Source: Boswellia sacra (taxonomy: Eukaryota; Streptophyta; Magnoliopsida; Sapindales; Burseraceae). Taken from it: a stretch of DNA of 64,000 bases. The stretch covers positions 372,001 to 436,000 of the forward strand of contig SNVD02010275.1 in NCBI GenBank assembly GCA_013180625.2, given 5' to 3'. Both the position numbers and the translations under genes were made by a program. The notes beneath the pieces were generated by a model. That model was not told where the DNA came from, ran no database searches, and saw only the letters and a list, made by a program, of their open reading frames with translations. Positions 46,035 to 56,304 of the stretch are shown here, piece by piece (position 1 is the stretch's first letter; each line of letters begins with the position of its first letter).

Positions 46035-47427
46035 AGTTTCAGTTGCAAGCACCAGAGAATTACGCTGTCGCCATCAGATACTTGATCTAATAGGATCTCT
46101 CTTGGTTGTTTAATTTTTTCATGTTGAGCTGCTGATAGAAATATAAGCAAAATACTTTTGCAACGAACGTCCTCACTCCTAGGGGATCATATGTAATATT
46201 AATATATATATATTTCTACAAAGTTACAGTTATAAGACATTACTTCATCCTTTAATTATTTATCCTTCAAGTCACGCAATTCTGAAATCTACCATACCTG
46301 ATTAGGAGTATTAATTTTTATTACATGTGCCCAATGCTTTGCTATTGCAAGCCACGCAAGCAAAAACTCAAAATATATTAAGATAAGTCAATAACTACTT
46401 GTTCAATCTATTCTTGGAATATTAATATAAAAAATTTTATCAATCTATTCTTGTAAAATGAGGCCCTAAGCAGAAGCGGACCTAAGAAGTCCCCTGGGGC
46501 CCTTCTTAAACTTTAAACACTCCTTTCACTCCCTCATTCCTTATAGTTTACAATTACACCCTTCTAAAAAATAGTTTTTAAATTATTTTTCTTTCTTTCT
46601 TTTCTAAACTAGTACCCTTTCAATCTTATATTTCTATAACTATATTATATATAATATTTGTATTATTTCTTTCTCTTTATAATTTATATGTACCAATTAT
46701 TGCAAAAATTAGCAGACTTCTTTTAAAAATAAAAATAATGATCAAGTCTTTTTATTATTTTTATGCATTTGTAGCCTTTTTGGATAAAATTTAATAGTTA
46801 TTATAAATTAATGATTTTTGAGAAAAAATATTAAGAGATATTTAAAAAAAAAATTCTTTTTAAGTTGATATCATCATATTAAAGAAAAATGTTAACAATT
46901 CAATACAAAGTTATCTTGAAATTAATGTAAAGATTTGTTTAGAAATTTCGAACATAGAACTCGGATTTTGGATTATAATGCTAATATAGGATTATAAATA
47001 AAATATTTTTCACACATGATAATAGAGTAATTATGAAACATTTTTTAAATATAATACTTTTTAATGACAATAACTGATATGTATTTGTAAAATAAATTAT
47101 AAAATATTTTATATTTTGATTTATTGTATTAAGATTATTTAATTTTGAAAGATAAGATTTATTATGTCTTTTATATACCTATAGCTATTATTTTTTAAAA
47201 TAATTTTTTATACTATTAAGATTTTTGTTAAATATTAATTTTAAAATATTAAAAATATTTTTTTAAGATAGAATTCTGAGTCTGGTCACTGACCTGAGCC
47301 TAACATAGTTACATAGAAGCAAGTAAATGCGCACCAATTTTAAAGTCAAACTATGTTGCAACAGGTACAACCATGCACGGTGTCAGCTGGTTGAAATTGC
47401 ATGGCTCGCCGTCCTGCAGATTAATCA
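46035..47427. other. Downstream region of the peptide gene, duplicated at 29640-31835
   Basis: 46034-46410 matches 29640-30031 closely, and 46450-46470 with 47297-47345 matches 31795-31835. No gene is seen. Confidence 0.6.
46471..47296. mobile_element. Probable hAT-like MITE, 826 bp, inferred from empty copy
   Basis: The other copy of this locus (31795-31815) passes from GGCCCTAAG to CCTAAC within a few bases, whereas here 826 AT-rich bases intervene. The ends are CAGAAGCGGACC and, read inward, CAGGTCAGTGACC, a weak hAT-like terminus. The flanking octamers match only in part. Confidence 0.5.
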
Positions 47428-48055
47428 TGCACATGGTCATACTCTTTGGGCCCAATTCTGCATGGAAAGCAAATTTTGACCGAAAGCTGTCCGAGGATTC
47501 AAATCAAAGACTTAAAAATTCATCAATGGTTAGGTAAATCATCAGCTTTTGTCACCATTAGACTATAAATTAATCCACTTGTATTCTGTTCTCGATAACC
47601 ACGTTGGCCTCTCACTGTACTGTACAGTCTTAGTTAAAATACAAAAATAAATTCTTTTATCTTGAAATATCAACTTTTTCTAAAAAATCATTAATAATAG
47701 ACTTTGAAATACAACAAAAAAACTTTCAGAATAAATGTGAACGGCCATTTTTATCTTGTGTTCTTCTACCGAACACTAGAATTTGGTAAAAAGCCAATGC
47801 AACAAAGTCGATGGTCGGAAGATGTCTTATTGGTCGGAAAGTCAAGTACTGGAATCGTAATTGTGCATAGGTTTCATAATGCCAGCGCGCAAAAGTACTG
47901 TGTTTTTATTTGCTCACTGATTAATTCTTGTTTTTGGTCAGCTTTCCAAGCATGGATTTCCATAAAAGCCAGAAAAGTAGAAGAAGGAATTCCATGGAAA
48001 ACAAGACATGAACATAGAGTTAGGCAGCAGAAAGTGGGAAATATTATGAGTTTTG
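47428..48055. repeat. Right arm of the large inverted repeat
   Basis: It pairs in reverse with 42800-43420. The frame at 47704-48246 runs through it, but the other arm has no corresponding frame. Confidence 0.85.
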
Positions 48056-48530
48056 GGGAAGTTCAGTCAGGCTCTCTGGTTCTCCATTCACCAATTTTTC
48101 CTGGACCGAAACTCCCTCGTGATTTCTTTTCACATCTTTTCCTTTTCGTGTTTGAACATACAACTTACACTCAAAGTTCAATAAGACTGGAAATATGGAT
48201 CAATTTTTTGTCCAACTTCCGCACACACAAGCACTTGCAAGCTTGAGCTAGCACCATTGCTTAATACAACTTCTCACATGGCTTGAGAATTGAAAACTTG
48301 TATAGCTTCTTATTGCTTATTGTTTCCTTCTTCTATCGACCGCTTGGTGCTCATGTGATAAAAGCGCGACCAATATTCAATATCTAAAAGTTGGTTGGTT
48401 TCAAGAGCCAAAAGGATTCCTTAATTGAGGGGCTGTCTCCTCTCCCAACTCAAGAGCAGCTGGAGATATTAAGCATTCTGCTTCAAGCCCTGAAGAAGAC
48501 AAACTCTAGTTAGACATAGTTGCTAGCTTT
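48056..48530. other. Short region before the Athila-type LTR, unassigned
   Basis: A short plus-strand stretch at about 48426-48510 reads L-S-P-L-P-T-Q-E-Q-L-E-I-L and resembles Copia gag tails, so it may be a scrap of an older element. Nothing else is recognised. Confidence 0.3.
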
Positions 48531-49940
48531 TGATAGGTGTCTAATTATATATCATTTTCATATTAATTCGTCAATGTTTCTTTGCTATATTCCTTGGTAT
48601 TTTTATGTTTTTGTGTGGTTTTGATATTTGTAGGAGTTTTGGAGCAACTTGCACAAAAATGGAGTAAAACCCTTCATTTTCACCTCTGCTAGTCAACCAT
48701 CTTCTCGGATTTAATTGTATTGATATACAATGAACCCGATGACATATTATATACCGTTGGAAAGCTCTCGAAGTCTATTTTCTGGAGAAATTTACGGTTT
48801 ATAAATCCATTCAATGTACCAAAAGTTGTAAATCAAAACAGTGTGAGAAGTATAGAAATATAATTCCACAAATCACTGTAGCATGTATAATACGGGGCAC
48901 ACTGTAGCAGGTTACTGTAGCAGAGTATTTAAACACATTTTAGGGTTTTATTTTGATAACTTGAAGAGGGGAGAACGTGGTGGAGGCTGCAGCTCTGGAA
49001 TTCTTTCATCTCTTGGAGTTCTTGAAGGAGAAAGGAAGCTTGGAAAGAGGAAGAACTACAATCCAAAGAGAATTACATCAAATTTGCTAAGTTTTTCCCT
49101 TCCCTTTCATTTTCTGGAATGTCTCCATGTTGTATTGTATTTACCACGTTCTTAAACATGTGTAACTGAATCTGAATTGGTTGAGGGTGATTTCAAAGCC
49201 CCTGATATGGTTTTTGTAAGTTGATTGTGCAAGAAGTTGTTATCCAATTCTCTAATTGAAGTTGCTTGTATTTTCCCATATCTAATGCTTATGATTGCTT
49301 GCTGATTGTATTTGGGTGGCCAACTGAATATAATCTGGATATTGTCTATTGCTAGATTAGAAATCTTGATCCGTAATTGTCTTGAATTTCTAATCATTAG
49401 TAGCAAATTGTGATCAGAGATTGCAATTGGAGAATATAACCTAAGTTAAATAATCCGAGCTTGTGTGTTTATTGCTTAGATCAACCTATCTTTCTTATCG
49501 TAATGCATCCATTGAATTAAACTTAGAGAGCTTGTTCTAGGTTGTTTAATGGATAGAGATTAAATAAAGAGCTTGTTTTATTTAACAACAAAGTAAGGAA
49601 AGATTGGGATAACAGAGCTTGTTGTTATCTACGGTTGATAACTTCAATGCTGTAATTGGATGACAATTCTATGATTAATTCGCAAATCCATATCTTGTGG
49701 TAGAGAATGATCCCTTAACCAAATTTCTGTCATTGATTTTTCATTCAAATTAACTTCTGTTTTGTTATTCTTTATTTGCATTAATATTTCATCTAGTTAA
49801 TCAATCAACAAAACCCCCCATTTATTCTGTTTTCGCTTTCGAATAACAAATTTAATTAGAATCAATTCTCGTGGGAACGATATCTACTTATCACTTTATT
49901 ACTTATGCGACTAGTATACTTGCTAGTTTCGAACGCATCA
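48531..49940 (+). repeat. Athila-type 5' LTR, 1,410 bp
   Basis: Starts TGATAGGTGTC, ends CGAACGCATCA. A TATTTAAA at 48926-48933 stands where the right LTR has TATATAAA. The flank before it is GCTTT; the matching right flank is not in the window. Confidence 0.9.
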
Positions 49941-49946
49941 AGTTTT

Positions 49947-49964
49947 TGGCGCCGTTGGCGGGGA
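49947..49964 (+). other. Primer-binding site of the tRNA-Asp type
   Basis: TGGCGCCGTTGGCGGGGA, six bases after the LTR. It differs at one base from the usual Athila site (TGGCGCCGTTGCCGGGGA). Confidence 0.88.
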
Positions 49965-50055
49965 TTGATTTTCTAATCGGTTTGTTATTTTGTTTTTATT
50001 GTTGATTAGTGTTTTTTTTTTGTTTTTCTTTTCTGATTGTTTGTGTTTAGGCGAC

Positions 50056-50573
50056 ATGGCAGTAAACTTCCAACAATTCAGCATCGGATTTGAGCCACAA
50101 CTACCATGGAGAGTAAATGAGGTACGCACTCCGAACATTGAACAACAACTTTCTGAGCTAACCTTTCTTGTGGAAAACATGGCTGTAGGACATATGCAAA
50201 AATCTTATGCATGTGGGGTATATTCTACCATGGAGCATCCAATCGACATGTATCCAACTTTACAAGAAGAGATATGGAACAAGCCAATGCCATGGGTGAA
50301 TTTCCAGGACAAACAAGGCAATGGTGTGATCCCTTCTCTAACACTTACAATGCCGGATGGAAAGATCACCCTAATTTCAGTTACTGGAATCATCAACCAA
50401 TCGCCCCAAATGCCATACCAAATCGGCCACAAGGTTTCAATCAACCTAGAGTGCAGCAACCATTTCAAATGCAACCACCACCAATGCCACATCCAGCACC
50501 GCAACCAGCTTCACAAAACTCAGGTATGTCTCTCCAGGATATTGTTAATGCACTTGCCACTAACACAATGTAA
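50056..50573 (+). pseudogene. Athila gag remnant, frameshifted
   Basis: The first frame from 50056 reads to the damaged zinc-knuckle region (C-G-V-Y-S, where the usual second cysteine is tyrosine) and P-T-L-Q-E-E. The homology then continues in another frame with Q-A-N-A-M-G-E-F-P-G-Q and Y-N-A-G-W-K-D-H-P-N-F up to about 50573, so a frameshift lies near 50270. Most of the capsid domain, normally several hundred residues before the knuckle, is missing. Not functional. Confidence 0.8.
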
Positions 50574-50798
50574 TTCCAGCAGGAAACTGGGGCAAGTATC
50601 CAAAACTTGGAAAATTAAATGGGACAATTGGCTACTAGCATGAGCAAATTCGAGGGCCAAGACTCAGAAAAATTATCTTCTCAAACGGTGATCAATCCAA
50701 GCGAGACTGCTAGTGCAATAGCTTCGTGAAGTGGAGAGCAATTAGATGTCTTACCAGGAAAATCACAAACTGATGAAGGAGATGACACCACATCTACC

Positions 50799-52075
50799 AT
50801 GAACAAAACATTGACTTCTCAGGTAAATCCTATAACTCCCATTCCTTCATATGTTACTCCTCTACTTTTTCCTAGTAGATTTGCAAAATCGAAGAAGGAG
50901 GAACAAGAACAGAAAATCCTGGAAACTTTTTACAAAATCGAGGTAAATATACCACTTCTGGATTCTATCGAGCAAGTATCTCGTTATACAAAATGTCTCA
51001 AGGAGTTATGCACCAACAAGAGAAATTTAAAAGGGAATGAGAAAGTAAGTGTGGGGGAAAATGTTTCAGCTGTATTGCAAAGAAAAATTCCTCCGAAATG
51101 CAAAGATCCAGGTACGTTCACCATTCCATGCACCATTGGTAATACCAAGTTTGAAAGAGCTATGTTAGATTTAGGAGCATCTATTAATGTCATGCCATAT
51201 TCTATTTATGCTTCTTTAAATCTTGGACCTTTTGCGAAAACTGGTATTACCATTCAACTTGCTGATCATTTTAATGCATATCCTAAAAGAGTTATGGAAG
51301 ATGTGCTTGTGCAAGTGAATCAATTGGTTTTCCTAGCAGACTTCTATGTCCTTAAAATAGAGGACGAGACATCTCCTAATCCAACTCCGATTCTTTTAGG
51401 GAGACCATCCTTGAAAAATGTTAGAACCAAGATTGATGTTCATGATGGCACTTTCACCATGGAGTTTGATGGCAAAGTGATCCGTTTCAATATTTTCGAG
51501 GCAATGAGTACCCTAGTGACTTGCATTCTGTTGTTGCAGTTGACATTATTGATTCTTTGCCACAACAATGTTTTGAGTTAACTCGCAAGGATGGATTGGA
51601 AATGGCTATTAGTGAGCACTTAGGGACAGAAAATTCCAAAGAACCAAGAAGGTTGATACAAGTGTCCAAAGAAATGGAGGAAGCTATGGCATGCTTAGAT
51701 GAGACTATAGCTATAATCACAAACAGGTATGATATTTCGTACATTGAATTGCCTTTATCTAATGAGAAACTTCTTCTTTCTGCGATGAAAGCCAATACCT
51801 TGGAGCTTAAGCTACTTCCAGATTATTTGAGGCATGTGTTTTTAGGTGAGAATAATTCTTTGCCAGTTATAATAGAAATGGGCCTTGCACCACTACAAGA
51901 AGAGAAACTCGTCAAAGTACTTAGAGATCACAAAATAACTATTGGGTGGACGATTGCTAACATCCAAGGCCCAACCATATGCATGCAACAATTCTTGTTG
52001 GAAAAAGGATCCAAGCCCACTAGAGAAGCACAGCAGAGATTGGACCCTCCCATAATGGAACAAACGTCGGGCTGA
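50799..52075 (+). pseudogene. Athila protease region, frameshifted and cut before RT
   Basis: The retropepsin-like core with D-L-G-A-S-I-N-V-M-P is at about 51165-51195, followed by G-R-P-S-L near 51400. One base is missing near 51506, after N-I-F-E-A-M, and the family sequence resumes in the frame of 51521-52075. That frame ends with the linker normally leading into reverse transcriptase (L-E-K-G-S-K-P-T-R-E-A-Q-Q-R-L-D-P-P), after which it passes directly into the spacer downstream of integrase. So RT, RNase H and integrase were deleted in one event. Confidence 0.85.
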
Positions 52076-52516
52076 GGATGTTAAACCAAGCGCTTATTGG
52101 GAGGCAACCCAATGTTTTTGAAAAATAAATAAAAGAAAAGAAAAGAAAAATAAAATAAGATAATAATGATCGATTTTTGTGTCTCGAAGAGATTCCTTTC
52201 GTAGGCCATCAAATTGATCAGATTTTATCACTCTTTGCTATTTGTCTTATTTGTTTTTATATTTTTTTGTTTTTGACTTTTGTTTGCTATTGTGTTGTTA
52301 TCTCTTTTATGTGTCTTTAGTTTCGTTTCTGCTCTTTTCTTTTTCTTCCTTTTGTTTAATTTGATTATTCCGTACTTCAAATTCATTTGTGCAATAGCTT
52401 GAGGAAACATCCAAACGGGAGCTGAAGTCATTGCTCGAAGGTTTGAAACGTGCATATCTTGGAGAAAAACAAACTCAATTGCATTATCAGTAATAGCTCT
52501 CATTTTCTCCTCTGCA
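52076..52516. other. Athila post-integrase spacer
   Basis: GTTAAACCAAGCGCTTATTG followed by GGAGGCAACCCAATG is the typical sequence after integrase in Athila-type elements, then a T-rich non-coding stretch. Confidence 0.7.
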
Positions 52517-53071
52517 ATGGATGCCGATATCTTTGTGTCAAACCTTCGTAAATATTTCCCTTCACTTCCTCAAAATGCTGTGTTTAAAATTTATAAAGTA
52601 CGGATGACTAGACTTTAGGCATTGATGCTCCTAAATGTACCTGCGGATATCCGATGGCTTATCGAAGCCAAGGTAAGATTGTCCGGTGAGCCTGATATTA
52701 ATCTAGCAAAATACATGCCTGGTCTAGGAAAGAGCTACTACGCCAAGAGGAGAAGAGCAAAAAGGTTACAAGTATGTTATAAATGTGCTAGATAGAATTG
52801 TAACCAGACTTGTCGGTCATTAGGATTTGTGTCTAGGAATAGAGAAGATAAACTCTCATTTATTAAGAATGGTCTGAGTAATGAGTCGCTGGATAATGTT
52901 TTATTAACTCTTGAGTCACATTCTTGTGGACTTGTTCAGCACGAATTGCTTAATCTATGGACACAATTTCGTGATGAATTGCAGTGTTATAGTCTAGGGA
53001 ATCTGACTAAAAATGACCCTGTTTGCCAGTTTATAAGAAAAATGGATGGGAAGCAAATCCCCGACTCATAG
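52517..53071 (+). pseudogene. Retroelement accessory frame of 184 residues, two amber codons, unrecognised
   Basis: From ATG 52517 one reading frame runs to TAG at 53069-53071 with TAG codons only at about 52616 and 52793. It is rich in basic residues in the middle (Y-Y-A-K-R-R-R-A-K-R-L) directly before a cysteine cluster (C-Y-K-C then N-C-N-Q-T-C), which may bind zinc or nucleic acid. The C-terminal half is neutral. I do not recognise the family. Both stops could be single transitions from tryptophan, so the frame was probably coding until recently. It sits where some Athila elements carry an env-like gene, but there is no membrane segment. Confidence 0.55.
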
Positions 53072-53300
53072 AAGGCGTTTCAGCCGTTACTGGACGTAAA
53101 ACCAGAGGAAGATGTGAGCCACAATCACAACTACTTGTATATTTGAATATGTGTTGTTGTTGTCGAATTTATTTTTTTTCTTGTTTCGTTTGATCTGATT
53201 ATCAATGTTGTTTTTGTGTTGTTGTTGTTTGTGGATTTTGATTGTTTTAATTTCAAGTTTTCTTTTTGACAAACCATATGACTACCCTATGGCATAAGTA

Positions 53301-53552
53301 CACATAGGAGACAAGTGGGGAGGTTTTGTCAACCTCCACCGAAAGTATATCTCTACTTTTCATGCTTCACGTGGGAGACAATTGTGACGGTTTTGTCAAA
53401 CCCCACCGAAAGTATATGTCCATTTTTCATGCTTCACGTGTGAGACAAGTGTGTAGGTTTCGTCAAACCCCGCCGAAAGCATATCTCATTTTTTCAAATC
53501 TTGGGGCGATAAATCTGCATCGAGCAACCCCCACCGAAATTATGTCCCTATG
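53301..53552. repeat. Imperfect tandem repeat, about 72-bp unit, roughly 3.5 copies
   Basis: Each unit carries CACGTG-GAGACAA, GGTTTTGTCAA-CCCC, CCGAAAGTATAT and a T-rich end. It lies 140 bases upstream of the LOG gene. The CACGTG words are G-box cores, but whether that matters here is unknown. Confidence 0.8.
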
Positions 53553-53691
53553 TGTCAAATTTGAGAGTTTTACATGTGTATATATCCATTCTGCATATTT
53601 TCAAATATCATTTTATAACCTGTCTTGCACTTGAATCGCATAATACTTAACGTACATCATTGTCTTACACAAGTTTAGAGCACTTTTAGAA

Positions 53692-54342
53692 ATGGAGAAA
53701 GCACCATTTCGGCGATTCCAAAATATATGCGTATTTTGTGGATCGCAATTTGGTAAAGATGGAGAGTTTACAACAGCAGCTCTTGATCTCGGTAGGACAT
53801 TAGCTACGAGGGGTATTCATTTGATTTATGGAGGGGGTAGTCTTGGGTTAATGGGGTGTGTGTCAACAGCTGCATCCCTAGGAGGGAGCAAAGTTCTCGG
53901 CATTATCACTAAACCAGTAGCTGTACGAGATATCGTAGGCAACACAATCGGGGAAGAGTTACAGGTCTCTAGTATGCATGAGCGTATTGCACATATGGTT
54001 GTTAAGTCCGATGCATTTATAGCCTTGCCGGGTGGTTATGGTACATTAGAGGAGATATTTCAAATCACCTCTTGGGAACATCTAAACATCCATCGGAAAC
54101 CCATTGGTTTGTTAAATGTTAATAATTTTTTTGATGGTTTGTTGTCCTTTCTTGATCAAGCTGTAGAAAAAAACTTCATCTCTCCGTCGGCGAGGCAAAT
54201 CCTGGTTATAGCTTCAACTGCAGGGGAGTTAATTGACAAATTACAAGTATTCGTCTGTTCGCCTGATCCAATAATAGCTCGGATAGATTGGTTTGCGGAA
54301 GGCAATAAAAGACGTAAACTGGATTTAACGCTAAGTCTGTAA
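53692..54342 (+). CDS. LOG: LOG-type cytokinin riboside 5'-monophosphate phosphoribohydrolase, intronless, inside an LTR element
   Basis: 216 residues, about the family length. Residues 10-20 read I-C-V-F-C-G-S, residues 45-55 I-Y-G-G-G-S-L-G-L-M-G, residues about 98-101 M-H-E-R, and residues about 116-126 L-P-G-G-Y-G-T-L-E-E, the P-G-G-x-G-T-x-x-E motif of LOG enzymes. The C-terminal part has R-K-P-I-G-L-L-N-V and ends K-L-D-L-T-L-S-L, as in several plant LOG proteins. LOG converts inactive cytokinin nucleotides to the free bases in one step in the cytosol. All motif residues are present and there is no stop or frameshift. Plant LOG genes have several introns and this one has none, so it came through an mRNA. 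It lies in sense between the primer-binding site and polypurine tract of the element, so it would be packaged with it. No obvious poly(A) remnant follows. Confidence 0.9.
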   Translation: MEKAPFRRFQNICVFCGSQFGKDGEFTTAALDLGRTLATRGIHLIYGGGSLGLMGCVSTAASLGGSKVLGIITKPVAVRDIVGNTIGEELQVSSMHERIAHMVVKSDAFIALPGGYGTLEEIFQITSWEHLNIHRKPIGLLNVNNFFDGLLSFLDQAVEKNFISPSARQILVIASTAGELIDKLQVFVCSPDPIIARIDWFAEGNKRRKLDLTLSL

Positions 54343-56289
54343 TCTTTATCTACTGGTTTGCTTCACTTTTGTTTGCTCTCTTTTTATTTTGTTTATTTGA
54401 TATTTTTCATGTTATTTCTTTTGAGCTTTTTCAAGTTATTTCTTTCGTCCCAGGTAATATTTTCTAATCACGGTTTTTAGAGTGGTGGCTTAAAAAGTTC
54501 AAGTTCTCTTGAAACGCATTCTGGATCTCTTCAATCCATAATGGCTGAATAAGGAGGCTAACTTATAAACTTTTTAGACCCATTCTAACTAACTTGTTTT
54601 TGTTTGCTGACTTGTTGAACTTTGTTATTTTATGAGTGAGTTTAGTTGTGCGTAATTTAGAGTTGTTATGTGTTTTTATCTTTATCAGTTTCGATTTAAA
54701 AAAAAAAATTTGTGGAAAAACCTGAGAATGGCAGAATATGGGGTTCCTTAACCCTTGAAACGCATTCTTCCTTAATAACTTTGTAGTTTGTTTATTTCAT
54801 GTTGTTTGAAGTGTCTTGTTTCTTGTTTTGTTCTTTCATAATAAAGGTATATAGGCTAGAAACCTTAAGTTTGCGGGCTACTGGTCCTAAGGATTGTTGA
54901 AATATACAATCTTGACTCAGGTGTAACAACACCATGTACCTCTTTTCTTGCATTTTGTGGGTCGATGATAAGATAATGATTGAATTGAGAATAACTCTTG
55001 GAAAATGATACATAATGCATGGATTTGTGTGCTTGAAATGTTTATTGGTTTTCGCTTTGCCTTTGATTCCTTGCACAACATTGAGCACTGAGCTATTATC
55101 ACTGAGTTATTTGTTTACTTAGAAAAAGTTTATGTAATTTAAGTGTTTCTTCAGATTTCAATGAATTATAGAACTTGTTTGATGGTCACTCGAGGCGAAA
55201 TCCTAGACTGTGCAACATTGGTGAAATGATTTAGGCCATCTTTGGACCGTTTGAGCCTTAATAGCCAACCTTGACTGAAATTGATCCCTAGTTACCCCTT
55301 TGAGCCTTTGTAAGCCTTTTTCTTTGTTAACTCACTAAAAGTTTTCGTAACCTCAAATGAATTTGTTCCAAACAGTTTATCCCTTACCTATGAGCATATA
55401 GATCGTTCACAATTAAATTTAGAGCTATGTTCTGGTTTTGGGAAGTTAGAGGAGGTTGGGATGTGTCATAAGCAATGCAAGTGAGTTCTATTGTGTTTGA
55501 AAAAAAAGAAAAAAAGAAAAAAAATCCAATCTGTACTTATCGTCCACGTACTTACACATTGAGGACAATGTGTTGTTTAAGTGTGGGGGAGGGGAAGTGT
55601 AATAAAAAAAAGAAAAAAAAAGAACAAAAGAAGAAGAATAAGAGATCTATACCCTTACGTGTTCTTAAAAAGAATGAAACAACAAAGTGTAGGGGTGTAG
55701 TTTTGTTTTGTTTTTTGCAAAAAAAAAAAAAGATTGAGTGTTCTAAATAAGTTTGGGGGAGTAACCTGGTGAATTGAAATGAAGTGGTGTTATAGGGTTG
55801 AGCTCTACATAGTCTTGAATGATTTATGTGTTTGTGGGTGATTTGAGCCAAAATATTATCCTTTATCATACCTTCACCCAAGCCAAACGTTACAAGCTTA
55901 ATAAAGTTCTACTTGATCCTTGGTGTTGTGCATGTCTACATTAGTGGAGAGTGACTTGAAAAGCAGGCCTATGGAGTTCATTTATACACACATCTTCAAT
56001 ATTAAATATGAGTCATTTTTATGCATAAACTCATCCGGGTTACAAGTGATTAGGTGAGAATGGCTCTACACACACACAATTGAGGAATTGAAGTGAAGCA
56101 AAACTAATCTTTGAGATAAAATTCTTGATCAAGTGCATTATTTTGAAGTTTTCCTTGGGTTATAATTAAGTACAATCTTTGAGGCTTATTTGCAAGTTGA
56201 AGCATTTGTGTGTTTTAATTTTTCTTTGATTCTGTTTCGGTTTAGTTTTGTTTCATATCGTTGTACTTGCTCGAGGACTAGCAAAGTTT
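54343..56289. other. Athila 3' untranslated spacer
   Basis: No gene. A-rich blocks at about 55500-55740 alternate with AGTGTGGGGGAG and TTTGGGGGAG words (near 55580 and 55755), the repeated purine tracts usual in front of the true polypurine tract of this family. Confidence 0.65.
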
Positions 56290-56304
56290 AAGTGTGGGGG
56301 AATT
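56290..56304 (+). other. Polypurine tract of the Athila-type element
   Basis: AAGTGTGGGGGAATT directly precedes the TGATAGG start of the 3' LTR. Confidence 0.85.

Noticed and set aside
45567..46052. 161-residue minus-strand frame and 187-residue shifted plus frame across the peptide gene
   Set aside because: Both are products of the 69-bp repeat read in other frames; only the frame with a signal peptide and the SGPS units makes sense and is shared with the paralogue.
47704..48246. 180-residue plus-strand frame as a gene
   Set aside because: It lies mostly in one arm of the inverted repeat, the other arm has no matching frame, and it resembles no family.
48883..49155. 90-residue frame in the Athila left LTR (and its counterpart at 56741-56932)
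   Set aside because: The region is LTR, the two LTR copies differ in frame, and nothing is conserved.
55475..55881. Lysine-rich frames of 91 and 109 residues
   Set aside because: Products of poly-A and poly-T tracts in the spacer before the polypurine tract.
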